Shown: positions 4,887 to 11,696, counted from the stretch's first letter. The stretch is DNA of 12,064 nucleotides from Candidatus Magasanikbacteria bacterium CG10_big_fil_rev_8_21_14_0_10_36_16 (GCA_002773185.1 PFBU01000065.1:1-12064); one strand, 5' to 3'. The notes: a model not told the origin generated them from the sequence alone. Numbers and translations: made by a program.

Positions 4887-5222
4887 ACTGGTAACCAAAT
4901 AGGTTGGTGAAAACCAAAGTGTCTGTAAAAAAATTGACAAGTTGATAATGGTTCCTCCCCATAGTAGGGGGAGTTCCCGCCAGAGGACGGGTCCGCCTCG
5001 GGAGGAAGAGGAGATCTTTAGCAAGATAAAACGTCTTATTATACTATAGACCTCCCCTAACCCCTCCTAATAGGAGGGGGATTATCCTCCAAATTTCTGA
5101 CAAACTGATTTCATAGCTTTAATTGGTTAGTTAAAAAAGTTAAAAACAATGCTTAATTTAGCGTTGTTTCTATTATACCACCAACCAATTATACGAATAG
5201 TCCCACCAATTTGGTTACCAGT
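4887..5222. repeat. Gene-free region of nested inverted repeats, closed by a 14-bp perfect inverted repeat
   Basis: The 435-bp gap 4802-5237 holds no convincing gene. ACTGGTAACCAAAT (4887-4900) and its exact reverse complement (5209-5222) bracket further helices. These are TTGGT-GAAA-ACCAA (4904-4917, a GNRA-type tetraloop), CTCCCC/GGGGAG (4955-4973), CCCCTCC/GGAGGGG (5061-5079), TAATTGGTT/AACCAATTA (5120-5128 with 5183-5191), and inside that AAACAATGC/GCGTTGTTT (5144-5169, one G-U pair). GATAAT (4944-4949) also matches ATTATC (5081-5086). This could be a composite of miniature palindromic elements or a structured RNA; I recognise no known RNA family. Confidence 0.55.
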
Positions 5223-5226
5223 ACCT

Positions 5227-5254
5227 AAAAAACGGTTTTATTTAACCGTTTTTT
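5227..5254. terminator. Bidirectional rho-independent terminator overlapping the glycosyltransferase 3' end
   Basis: Perfect 11-bp stem AAAAAACGGTT (5227-5237) with AACCGTTTTTT (5244-5254), loop of 6 nt. The minus-strand glycosyltransferase stop codon (5240-5238) is in the loop, so its last five or so codons form one arm of the terminator. It can also stop plus-strand transcription coming from the adenosyltransferase side. Confidence 0.85.
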
Positions 5255-6032
5255 TCTTACTTATTATTTTCTTCAATTTTTCCAACTTTGGATGGTCCTT
5301 CTCCACAACCTCTTTGGCTGGTGGCAAATCATTTTTGCGAGGTTCACCTTTGGTAGACATTGAAAAAAAATTTACAGAATAATCAAACAAACCCTTATCT
5401 ATCTTGTAACGACGCGAAGAAACTGGACACTTGAGAGTCATATCAAGCTTTACTTTACCAAACTCTGACAATTTTTTGGACAAATCCATATCTTCACCAA
5501 AACGTAGATTGGCATCGAAACCGCTGGTCTGTTTGTAAACAGAATTTTTGAAAGTCATATTGTTTCCCATTGGACCTTGAGTTTTTTTGGAAACTAAGGT
5601 GGCAAAAAACCAAAAAAAATAATGTACAAAAATTCTTAAAATATTTTTCCAAAAAGGCGCGTCGTAAAAATACATTTGTCCACCAACACAGACAAGCTCT
5701 GGATCTTTTTCAAATCTTTTCATCACTTCTGTCAAATAATTGGTCGGCAAATGAGTATCTGCGTCAATATGCAAAACATACTTACCTTGAGCTATAATCG
5801 TACCAGCTCGTCTTGCTGCACCTACACCTTGTTTGGTCTCCAAAAGTACTTTAACACCACAATCTTTGGCAATTTGCGATGTTTTGTCAGTAGAATTATT
5901 GTCCACAACAATGACTTCATAATTAAAATCCCCAATTAATTTCTTGGTAAAATTTAGACAGGGTTCAAGATGTTTTTCTTCGTTGTAGGCAGGAATCACG
6001 ATAGAAAACAACATTTCTTTATTATCAATCAT
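5238..6032 (-). CDS. Family 2 (GT-A fold) glycosyltransferase, membrane-associated
   Basis: A 264-residue protein. The N-terminal GT2 core reads FSIVIPAYNEE (9-19), VIVVDNNSTDKT (40-51), KQGVGAARRAG (67-77) and the metal-binding DAD motif in HIDADT (88-93). Further on are GNNMTFKNSVY (156-166), TSGFD (169-173) and GEDMDLSKKL (179-188), where the acidic pair fits the catalytic-base region. A hydrophobic segment at about 131-147 (ILRIFVHYFFWFFATLV) probably anchors it at the membrane. The tail (230-264) is Lys-rich. The family transfers a sugar from a nucleotide sugar to an acceptor; the substrate cannot be told. The start is ATG at 6032, with ATG 6014 as an alternative. It lies downstream of the pilin array on the same strand but behind a terminator at 6052-6072, so a link to pilin glycosylation is only a possibility. 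Confidence 0.88.
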   Translation of the reverse strand: MIDNKEMLFSIVIPAYNEEKHLEPCLNFTKKLIGDFNYEVIVVDNNSTDKTSQIAKDCGVKVLLETKQGVGAARRAGTIIAQGKYVLHIDADTHLPTNYLTEVMKRFEKDPELVCVGGQMYFYDAPFWKNILRIFVHYFFWFFATLVSKKTQGPMGNNMTFKNSVYKQTSGFDANLRFGEDMDLSKKLSEFGKVKLDMTLKCPVSSRRYKIDKGLFDYSVNFFSMSTKGEPRKNDLPPAKEVVEKDHPKLEKLKKIISKKKTVK

Positions 6033-6051
6033 ATATCATTTATCAAACAAA

Positions 6052-6072
6052 AGTCTGATTGGTCATCAGACT
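6052..6072 (-). terminator. Rho-independent terminator of the pilin array
   Basis: AGTCTGAT (6052-6059) and ATCAGACT (6065-6072) form a perfect 8-bp stem with a 5-nt loop. On the minus strand it is followed by TTTTGTTTG. It lies between the last pilin gene (stop at 6098) and the glycosyltransferase start at 6032. Confidence 0.8.
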
Positions 6073-6097
6073 AAAAACACTCAACTAAATAAGATGC

Positions 6098-6553
6098 TTA
6101 AAACAAAGAACCAAATAAAGAGCCAAATACTGACAACAAAAGTTGCCCCAAACCAACAGTAGGCTCAATACTAGACAGATAAACCTTGTAAATAAAGAGG
6201 GTAATACTATAAGAAGTCAAAACAATAAGTATTCCCAAAGTACTAAATAACATAATTTTACTAGCATTACCAGATCTAGTTTCATTACCAGCCGAAGTCA
6301 TGTACAGATAACCGCCATAAACTAAATAAGCTGTGGCTAATGTACCAACAAAAGTTAGAAAAACTCTAATAATATTGGCTACTATTATTCTAGGATCTTG
6401 CGGGTTTCCCAACTTGGCACCACCCTGTCCTGCAAAAGCTTGATCTTGAGCATTGATAGAATCTTGTATACTGTTTGCGGCGTGTACAAACGTAATATTA
6501 CAAAATAATAATCCAAAAATCACAGCTACAAACAAAAGTTTATTTTTTTGCAT
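6098..6553 (-). CDS. VirB2/TrbC-like pilin paralog with hydrophobic C-terminal extension
   Basis: A 151-residue protein, last in the array. Signal peptide 1-25 with likely cleavage after VHA; exported linker rich in Gln, Ala and Gly; then DPRIIVANIIRVF (53-65) leading into TM1 (about 60-85, ending VYGGYLY); a short loop NETRSGNASK; TM2 (about 100-124). The DPRII motif links it to the paralogs at 6568 and 10134. It differs from the others in a further hydrophobic tail, VGLGQLLLSVFGSLFGSLF (133-151), which could be a third membrane or amphipathic helix. It is 14 nt downstream of the preceding gene and probably in the same operon. No Shine-Dalgarno is seen. The role as an appendage or secretion-channel subunit is inferred from the family. 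Confidence 0.75.
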   Translation of the reverse strand: MQKNKLLFVAVIFGLLFCNITFVHAANSIQDSINAQDQAFAGQGGAKLGNPQDPRIIVANIIRVFLTFVGTLATAYLVYGGYLYMTSAGNETRSGNASKIMLFSTLGILIVLTSYSITLFIYKVYLSSIEPTVGLGQLLLSVFGSLFGSLF

Positions 6554-6567
6554 AAAATTATAAAATA

Positions 6568-6987
6568 TTAACCACCGGAGTCACTACCTTGATTTATACT
6601 TTGTTGTAATTTCTTACCCACAAAATTGGCAATACTAAATGACATCAAAATAAGTAGCATCCCAATCACTGCCCCTGTCATTATTTTACTAGCTTTACTC
6701 AATTTTGCAGTATCACCATGAGATGTAATAAACAAATAACCAGCATAAACAAATAGAAAAATAGCCATTGAACCAATAAGACCTAAAAATACTTCTATAA
6801 CACGAGTAGTTATTATTCTAGGATCAGTAGGCGTGTGGTCATAACCTGCTCCTGCGGCTCCAGCATCCAACTGTTCTACAGCACTTTGAGTAATACCGAT
6901 AGAGGTAGTACTAGCAGACAAGGTATAACTTGGCAAAAAAATAACACTCATAGCTAATCCAAAAGACAAAACAAACAAAAATTTCAT
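6568..6987 (-). CDS. VirB2/TrbC-like pilin paralog
   Basis: 139 residues from the ATG at 6987. A longer frame to 7017 would overlap the upstream gene and precede the signal peptide. Signal peptide 1-25 (MKFLFVLSFG onward, likely cleavage after LSA). The exported segment is rich in Ala and Gly and ends in TPTDPRIITTRVIEVF (52-67). TM1 runs to YAGYLF (81-86), the loop is HGDTAKLSKASK, TM2 about 102-123, and the tail is short and hydrophilic. The start is 4 nt after the stop codon of the previous gene, so the genes are tightly spaced and co-transcribed. Two transmembrane helices with both termini outside is the VirB2/TrbC layout. Confidence 0.78.
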   Translation of the reverse strand: MKFLFVLSFGLAMSVIFLPSYTLSASTTSIGITQSAVEQLDAGAAGAGYDHTPTDPRIITTRVIEVFLGLIGSMAIFLFVYAGYLFITSHGDTAKLSKASKIMTGAVIGMLLILMSFSIANFVGKKLQQSINQGSDSGG

Positions 6988-6991
6988 AAGA

Positions 6992-7399
6992 CTAAACAAA
7001 TAAATTATAGTTACCAAGTAATGTCAATGTCTGAGATAAAATCTTGGAAACAACAAAATGACTAATACTATAGGCTGCCAGTGTAATAATCAGACCAATT
7101 ATAGAAGCTGTAATCACTTTCTTAGCCTTGTCAATTTTGCTATCGTCCCCTCTAGCAACCATCCAAGTATAGCCAGCATAAATCATAAGAATGGTAAATA
7201 TTACACCCACTACTGAAAGTAAAATGTTTATCACTATACCAATATTTTTTGACAAAGTTGTATCGGTTGTCCCTGGATCGTAACCAGCTTTTTTACCAGC
7301 ATCAGTTACAATTGTATCTCCCAAATTCAAAGCAAAAACCTGTGGTATAAAAGTAACAAAAGAAAATAATAATAGAAAACTAAAAACTATATATTTCAT
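6992..7399 (-). CDS. VirB2/TrbC-like pilin paralog
   Basis: 135 residues from the ATG at 7399; the frame extends upstream to 7447, but only into the coding region of the neighbour. Signal peptide 1-23 ends in VFA. The mature N-terminus LNLGDTIVTDAGKKAGYDPG (24-43) resembles the QKTG motif of the 7404 and 8011 paralogs. TM1 ends in MIYAGYTWMVARGDDSKIDK (72-91), the most typical form of the family signature. TM2 spans about 96-118 with LAAYSISHFV. The tail is short. It starts 4 nt after the stop of the upstream gene and has no visible ribosome binding site, suggesting translational coupling. Confidence 0.8.
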   Translation of the reverse strand: MKYIVFSFLLLFSFVTFIPQVFALNLGDTIVTDAGKKAGYDPGTTDTTLSKNIGIVINILLSVVGVIFTILMIYAGYTWMVARGDDSKIDKAKKVITASIIGLIITLAAYSISHFVVSKILSQTLTLLGNYNLFV

Positions 7400-7403
7400 A
7401 TTT

Positions 7404-7766
7404 TTAATTAAGTTTACTAGTAACAAATTTGGTAATGGCGTAAGCACTGACTACAATAAACAAACCGATGATAGTCGCCGTAATTATCTTTTTGGACTTT
7501 TCGGTCTTAGCGTCATCACCTCTGGCTGTCATCCAGGTGATACCTGCATAGACCATCAAAGCCAAGAATATCACACCAACCAGAGTCAAAACAGCTGCAA
7601 TGACTGTACCAACTAACTCGCCCAGATTTGTCTCAGTAATGCCTGTTTTTTGTCCGATTGTTTCCAATGGTACATGTGCACTTTTTACACCTTGAGCAAA
7701 TACAGGAACCGCAAAAAAAGTAACCATAAATATTGATATAACAAAGTGTAAAAAGATTTTTTTCAT
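7404..7766 (-). CDS. VirB2/TrbC-like pilin paralog, minimal form
   Basis: 120 residues from the ATG at 7766, the shortest intact member of the array. An upstream extension to 7832 would overlap the tail of the pseudogene and lacks a signal peptide at its start. Signal peptide 1-24 (cleavage after VFA). ETIGQKTGITETNLGELVG (35-53) is shared in pattern with the 8011 gene (TVSQKTGLTQSSL). TM1 ends in LMVYAGITWMTARGDDAKTE (70-89), the loop is Lys-rich, and TM2 (about 94-116) ends in SAYAITKFV. The tail is only SKLN. It fits the bare VirB2-like core without decorations. Confidence 0.82.
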   Translation of the reverse strand: MKKIFLHFVISIFMVTFFAVPVFAQGVKSAHVPLETIGQKTGITETNLGELVGTVIAAVLTLVGVIFLALMVYAGITWMTARGDDAKTEKSKKIITATIIGLFIVVSAYAITKFVTSKLN

Positions 7767-7794
7767 ATTTTTTTTGTTATTATTGTAAACATTG

Positions 7795-7986
7795 TTAAAT
7801 TGTATTCTTAGCAGTATTACAAGATGCTTCATTTATATATGAACTACCAGAACAAGCTCCACCACCACCAGAAACACAATTCTTTTCAACACTTTCTTCT
7901 TTGTCGCGAGCTGTCATTCAACGTACTCTAGCATAGACCATTAGGACAAAAAAATCTAAAAAACAAATGCTACATAGATAAATTGA
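7795..7986 (-). pseudogene. Degraded pilin paralog with a cysteine-containing tail
   Basis: On the minus strand the frame FFVLMVYARVR-stop-MTARDKEESVEK matches the intact gene at 8011-9012 (FFVLMVYAGVRWMTARDKEE and onward) almost residue for residue. Its differences are Gly to Arg and a TGA (7920-7918) in place of the Trp codon. Upstream, residues like IYVAFVF are in another frame, with stops, so the signal peptide and TM1 start are broken. Downstream, TM2 is missing: VEK joins directly to NCVSGGGGACSGSSYINEAS, then CNTAKNTI and TAA (7797-7795). The tail holds three cysteines. It looks like a decayed duplicate of a Cys-rich pilin gene with an internal deletion. Confidence 0.75.
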
Positions 7987-8010
7987 TACATAATATAAGT
8001 TAATTTATTA

Positions 8011-9012
8011 TTATTTTTTTTCATATTGACACAACTGGGTATTTTCATTAGTTACAATACTCTTACAAGTATTAAAATTACTATTACAACTTAAGCTATA
8101 ACTAACTACATCAGAAACACAGCTTGAGTTTTCTACTTTACAGTATGAAGCACAAAGAGTTGTGTCTGATTGATTAACTGCAGAACAAACAGTACTGCCA
8201 TTCACAAAATTACAACTACTAGAACAAAAGTTACCTATAACACCTGATACAGTGGAACACTTCAAATCATTTGTATTATAACATTTACCATCTTGTGCAC
8301 AAATTGAGGTACCTTGACATCCAGGACTTTCTGCTGAATACAAACAAGTTGACTGCGCACAAGTACCATTATTACAATATAAACCATCATTTATATTACA
8401 ACCCGAATCGTTTGTACAACTTGACCTAATTCCACCTGGAGTAGTACCTAGACAACAGACAATACTATTATCTCCAGGACACAAATTCAAGGCACAATAA
8501 TTAACATCACCTTGACAACTTGTCCTAGTTGTTTGCCCACAAGATGTCAAAGACTGACAACTCCAACCAGGGTGTGCTGTCTGGCATCTCAAGTCTTCAC
8601 CAGAAGGAGGAGTGTTGGGAGTAATAGGGGCATTTCCCAAATTACCAATAACACTACCAGAAATGAAATTGGAAACAGCATAAGCAGCGAGTAATATCAC
8701 CAAGCCGATCACAGCTGCAATCATAGTATTTTTGGCCTTTTCAACACTTTCTTCCTTATCACGAGCTGTCATCCAACGCACTCCAGCATAGACCATCAAA
8801 ACAAAAAATATTAACCCGGATGCAATAAAAATCATAGCCACCACGTCTCCAGCCACATCTGTAAGGGATGACTGGGTCAAGCCTGTTTTTTGGGATACAG
8901 TAGTAAGCGCAGGTGTAGCATCACTCAAACTTTTTTTGGCGTAAACATAATCAGTGAAAAAAAAGCTAAAGCTAGATAAGATAAATATAATTATTGCTAA
9001 CAATCTGTACAT
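8011..9012 (-). CDS. Pilin-like protein with large cysteine-rich extracellular domain
   Basis: A 333-residue protein. Residues 1-122 are a normal VirB2/TrbC-like unit: signal peptide ending VYA (25), TVSQKTGLTQSSLTDVAG (38-55), TM1 to VYAGVRWMTARDKEESVEKA (74-93), TM2 about 95-117 with AAYAVSNFI. A linker rich in Pro and Asn (about 123-141, PITPNTPPSG) leads to a tail of about 190 residues with roughly 26 cysteines, including IVCCLG and NFCSSSCNFVNG, and many Ser, Thr and Asn. The expected topology puts the tail outside the cell, where disulfides could form. The tail shares the NFCSxxC-FVxG module and a CC doublet with the 9026 gene, so the two are related. I cannot name the fold. An adhesive or binding tip subunit is a plausible inference. 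Confidence 0.8.
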   Translation of the reverse strand: MYRLLAIIIFILSSFSFFFTDYVYAKKSLSDATPALTTVSQKTGLTQSSLTDVAGDVVAMIFIASGLIFFVLMVYAGVRWMTARDKEESVEKAKNTMIAAVIGLVILLAAYAVSNFISGSVIGNLGNAPITPNTPPSGEDLRCQTAHPGWSCQSLTSCGQTTRTSCQGDVNYCALNLCPGDNSIVCCLGTTPGGIRSSCTNDSGCNINDGLYCNNGTCAQSTCLYSAESPGCQGTSICAQDGKCYNTNDLKCSTVSGVIGNFCSSSCNFVNGSTVCSAVNQSDTTLCASYCKVENSSCVSDVVSYSLSCNSNFNTCKSIVTNENTQLCQYEKK

Positions 9013-9025
9013 AAATATAATATGT

Positions 9026-10099
9026 TTATGGTGTTAGTGTCGTAGCACACAAGTCTGATAAAGAATCACAGTTAAGCTCCGTAAGGTTTCTAGTACAATT
9101 AGAACTTTCAATATCTTGTAAAGAAATACTTCCAGGAACACATGTTGTATTAACACCTCCTTGAACATTAATATTGGCTTGGGTATCACAGATAGTTGAG
9201 CATAAACCATCATAAATAGTTTGATTTCCTGTACAACTGTTACCACCCACAAACTTACAATCATTAGAACAAAAGTTGGACAATGTAAATTCTGATTTTA
9301 ATTTACACTCTTTTTGATTGGTTTGGCAAACAGCCTGAATACTTATAGTTTTATTAATACAATTTGTTCCATCTGATGCTACACACTTAGTACCCAAATC
9401 ATCATTAGGAAGACACCATGCATCTTCAGTAGTCGCAGGACAACAATGTTTACTATTACTACATAATCCAGACGGCGTAGTCTTTTCATTAGCAGAAGTA
9501 CAGGTACTTGAAATATCTTGACAACTGAAACCAACATACTGACTCGTACACGTATCAGCTGAAGCCACCACTTGATGAGGTGTACATAATACTAATAAAT
9601 CGTACGTAGTTTTACCTGTACCACAAGTAGCTTGTCCTGATGCTAATGCTGTACAGACATCAGTTGCAGATGGTGAGGAAGGAAGACAATATTTGGCCGC
9701 AGGAGGAGGTGGCGGTGTCACCGGTCCACTACTAATATTACTAAAAACAAAATTGGTAATAGCATAAGCGGCAAGCACAATCACAATACCGATGATAGCA
9801 GCGATGATTGTATCCAATGCTTTTTGGGTGTTTTCAGTCTTACCACGAGCAATCATCCAAGTGATACCTCCATAAAGCATCAGACCAAAAAACAAGACTG
9901 AAATAAGAGAAAGAGCTGAACCAAGAATATTTCCCAAGGTGGCTGCCAGGTCTGTGTTCATCGGCAACTGAGCAGCAGACGCAGTATCATCTAATCCATA
10001 ATTAGAATCAGCTTGGACAAAATTCGGGACAAAAAATAACATAACAGACACAGCTACAAAAAAACCACTTAATAAAAATAAAATTTTTTTGTTTTTCAT
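9026..10099 (-). CDS. Pilin-like protein with large cysteine-rich extracellular domain and polyproline linker
   Basis: 357 residues from the ATG at 10099. A frame extending to 10186 lacks a signal peptide at its start and would overlap the preceding gene. Signal peptide 1-30 (cleavage after VQA). TM1 about 55-79 ends in LYGGITWMIARGKTENTQKA (75-94). TM2 is about 97-120 with AAYAITNFVFS. A linker with five consecutive prolines (129-133) leads to a tail of about 220 residues with roughly 24 cysteines, including KHCCPATTE and NFCSNDCKFVGGNSC. The pattern resembles the 8011 gene, which starts 13 nt downstream. The polyproline run would need EF-P for smooth translation, and efp is in this window. 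Function beyond a probable surface subunit is unknown. Confidence 0.8.
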   Translation of the reverse strand: MKNKKILFLLSGFFVAVSVMLFFVPNFVQADSNYGLDDTASAAQLPMNTDLAATLGNILGSALSLISVLFFGLMLYGGITWMIARGKTENTQKALDTIIAAIIGIVIVLAAYAITNFVFSNISSGPVTPPPPPAAKYCLPSSPSATDVCTALASGQATCGTGKTTYDLLVLCTPHQVVASADTCTSQYVGFSCQDISSTCTSANEKTTPSGLCSNSKHCCPATTEDAWCLPNDDLGTKCVASDGTNCINKTISIQAVCQTNQKECKLKSEFTLSNFCSNDCKFVGGNSCTGNQTIYDGLCSTICDTQANINVQGGVNTTCVPGSISLQDIESSNCTRNLTELNCDSLSDLCATTLTP

Positions 10100-10133
10100 A
10101 ACTAGTAATGAGTAGTGAGTAAAAAATGAATTG

Positions 10134-10550
10134 CTACTGAATTGTAGCTTGGTACAAATTGATAGCAACAAACCTCGTGATAGCATAAGCCAAGAGTATT
10201 ATTATCAAACCAATAACAGCCGCAAAAATAATCTTGCGAGCTTTTCCTGCTTGTGCTTCGTCACCACCTGCAGTCATCCATAAGAATCCAGCATAGATAA
10301 TCAGTACTGTTACTATAATACCAAGCAAACTCAAGGATACATTTATTATATGAGTAACTATTATTCTAGGATCATTGGCACTCAACTTAGAGTTCTGACC
10401 TACACAATCCAAACCAAGAAGATCTGTATTGTCATTACAAGGTATGGTAGGAGGCTGTCCAGCGTCAGCAAATACATTTGGAATAAAAGTCAAAAAAGAA
10501 ATACTAAATAAGATTGTAAAAAAAATACTAGACATTTTTTTGTTTTTCAT
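10134..10550 (-). CDS. VirB2/TrbC-like pilin paralog with a two-cysteine exported loop
   Basis: A 138-residue protein. Signal peptide 1-28 (MKNKK onward, cleavage after VFA). The exported segment IPCNDNTDLLGLDCVGQN (36-53) has two cysteines 11 residues apart that could form a disulfide loop, unlike the cysteine-free N-termini of its neighbours. ANDPRIIVTHIINVSLSLLG (58-77) leads into TM1, ending in IIYAGFLWMTAGGDEAQAGK (84-103). TM2 about 107-129 has LAYAITRFV. It is intermediate between the DPRII-type paralogs (6098, 6568) and the putative major pilins (IINIALSLLG). It follows the conserved hairpin at 10626-10666 and starts at ATG 10550. Confidence 0.8.
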   Translation of the reverse strand: MKNKKMSSIFFTILFSISFLTFIPNVFADAGQPPTIPCNDNTDLLGLDCVGQNSKLSANDPRIIVTHIINVSLSLLGIIVTVLIIYAGFLWMTAGGDEAQAGKARKIIFAAVIGLIIILLAYAITRFVAINLYQATIQ

Positions 10551-10625
10551 AATTTTTTATAAAAGAATAAAGAATATATTGTCTAAAATTTTAGAGAGTA
10601 TATTTTTTATTTTTTAAAAATAAAC

Positions 10626-10666
10626 TTTCAGAGCAGAATATTTTTTACAAAATACCTGCCCTGAAA
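10626..10666 (-). terminator. Hairpin behind the first putative major pilin copy
   Basis: TTTCAG (10626-10631) pairs with CTGAAA (10661-10666), GCAG (10633-10636) with CTGC (10656-10659), and TATTTT with AAAATA further in. On the minus strand it begins 9 nt after the pilin stop codon and is followed by a T-rich tract (GTTTATTTTT). The equivalent hairpin at 11195-11222 has T-A in place of a C-G pair. It probably acts as a partial terminator or 3' stabiliser between the pilin and downstream genes. Confidence 0.65.
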
Positions 10667-10674
10667 ATATTATT

Positions 10675-11127
10675 TTAGTACTTAGCACCAGTAACATTAG
10701 TAGCCTCGGACAAATTTTTAAGTACAAATCTGGCAATAGCCCAAGCACTGAGGATAATAGCAAGGCCAATAATACCAGAAAAAATCCATTTACGAGCTGT
10801 CTCTACTTTGCCATCATCACCACCAGCAGTCATCCATTGGAAACCACCAATCAAAATCACAACTACAGCGATTATACCTAACAAACTAAGTGCGATATTG
10901 ATAATTCTAACAGCTGTAGTACGTAAGTCCGAAGTACCAAGTGCAATAGCCTGTGCATCTGTTCCACCATCAGTACCTTCAATAGCATCAATTCCCACAA
11001 CTTTTTCAAAGGCAGGATTACTATCACCAGCTTTAGCAAAACTTGGTGATAGCACAAGTCCTAAAGCTAATACAAAAACAATAGAGATTACTGCTTTGTA
11101 TTTTGCTAACTTATATAACAAATTCAT
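10675..11127 (-). CDS. VirB2/TrbC-like pilin, putative major subunit, copy B
   Basis: 150 residues from the ATG at 11127. An upstream GTG (11136) is part of the ribosome binding site and is rejected as start. Signal peptide 1-33 (MNLLYKLAKYK onward, cleavage after AKA). Exported segment 34-66 is acidic and rich in Gly and Ala, containing VVGIDAIEGTDGGTDAQ. DLRTTAVRIINIALSLLG (67-84) leads into TM1, ending in ILIGGFQWMTAGGDDGKVET (91-110). TM2 about 114-136 has LSAWAIARFV. Over about 67 residues from DLRTT it differs from the neighbouring copy at only two or so positions. It has the strongest Shine-Dalgarno of the array (AAAGGAGGTGAT) and is followed by a hairpin. Both suggest higher expression than the other paralogs. 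Confidence 0.85.
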   Translation of the reverse strand: MNLLYKLAKYKAVISIVFVLALGLVLSPSFAKAGDSNPAFEKVVGIDAIEGTDGGTDAQAIALGTSDLRTTAVRIINIALSLLGIIAVVVILIGGFQWMTAGGDDGKVETARKWIFSGIIGLAIILSAWAIARFVLKNLSEATNVTGAKY

Positions 11128-11133
11128 GTGTAT

Positions 11134-11140
11134 CACCTCC
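11134..11140 (-). promoter_or_regulatory. Strong Shine-Dalgarno deciding the start of the 10675 gene
   Basis: On the minus strand GGAGGTG (11140-11134), within AAAGGAGGTGATACACATG, is a near-complete match to the 16S anti-SD. Its GTG is an in-frame start candidate but is the binding site itself; the ATG at 11127-11125 lies 8 nt beyond GGAGG. Confidence 0.85.
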
Positions 11141-11194
11141 TTTCATATTTAAGAATAAATAATCTAAAAACTTCTCCCAAAATAAACTTTCAGA

Positions 11195-11222
11195 GTAGAA
11201 TATTTTTTGCAAAAATATCTAC
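11195..11222 (-). terminator. Hairpin behind the second putative major pilin copy
   Basis: GTAG (11195-11198) pairs with CTAC (11219-11222). TATTTTT and AAAAATA continue the stem after a one-base bulge, with a 3-nt loop. On the minus strand, TCTGAAAGTTTATTTT follows. It is the counterpart of 10626-10666. Confidence 0.6.
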
Positions 11223-11243
11223 CAAAAAACAATATTTGTTTTA

Positions 11244-11696
11244 TTAAGGTATGTACAAATCAGCTCCAGATGTGTTGGTAGCTTGACCCAAATTTACAAG
11301 AGCAAATTTGGCAATAGCCCAAGCACTCAAGATGATAGCAAGACCAATAATACCTGAGAAAATCCATTTACGAGCTGTTTCTACTTTGCCATCATCACCA
11401 CCAGCTGTCATCCATTGGAAACCACCAATCAAAATCACAACTACAGCGATTATACCCAACAAACTAAGCGCAATATTGATAATTTTGACAGCTGTAGTAC
11501 GTAAGTCTGCATTACCAATAGCTATTGCATCTCCTGCAGGTGCTGTTTTGTCATCTATTTTATTGACACCTAGTGGGTCAGTAGGATCATAAGCTTGACC
11601 TCTTACCAAGCTTGGTGATAGCACAAGTCCTAAAGCTAATACAAAAATAATAGAAAGAACCATTTTGTATTTTGCTAACTTATATAACATTTCCAT
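11244..11696 (-). CDS. VirB2/TrbC-like pilin, putative major subunit, copy A
   Basis: 150 residues from the ATG at 11696; a GTG at 11705 belongs to the ribosome binding site. Signal peptide 1-35 (MEMLYKLAKYK onward, ending in VRGQA). Exported segment 36-63 (YDPTDPLGVNKIDDKTAPAG and on) has no clear similarity to that of copy B. From DLRTTAVKIINIALSLLG (65-82) through TM1, GGFQWMTAGGDDGKVETARK (91-110) and TM2 to about residue 131 it is almost identical to copy B, also at DNA level. Both copies have the same length of 150. The conserved helices probably form the polymer core and the variable N-terminus its exposed surface. That is an inference from VirB2-type pilus topology. Confidence 0.85.
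   Translation of the reverse strand: MEMLYKLAKYKMVLSIIFVLALGLVLSPSLVRGQAYDPTDPLGVNKIDDKTAPAGDAIAIGNADLRTTAVKIINIALSLLGIIAVVVILIGGFQWMTAGGDDGKVETARKWIFSGIIGLAIILSAWAIAKFALVNLGQATNTSGADLYIP

Noticed and set aside
4950..5090. Possible CRISPR array or tRNA in the repeat-rich gap
   Set aside because: The repeats are inverted and of differing sequence, not regularly spaced direct repeats, and no cloverleaf with a CCA-type acceptor stem could be built.
5149..5382. Plus-strand open frame of 77 codons across the terminator and the glycosyltransferase end
   Set aside because: It is antisense to the glycosyltransferase, runs through a bidirectional terminator and shows no family features beyond AT-driven hydrophobicity.
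7918..7920. Possible recoding of TGA as Trp or Gly
   Set aside because: The adenosyltransferase ends naturally at TGA and Trp is TGG in the intact pilins; the pseudogene also has frame breaks and a deletion, so decay explains the TGA.
10808..11592. Plus-strand open frames of about 95-114 codons antisense to the two duplicated pilin genes
   Set aside because: They mirror each other only because the pilin genes are duplicates. The minus-strand proteins have signal peptides, family motifs and ribosome binding sites, while the antisense products are Pro/Ser/Thr/Ile-rich with no recognisable features.
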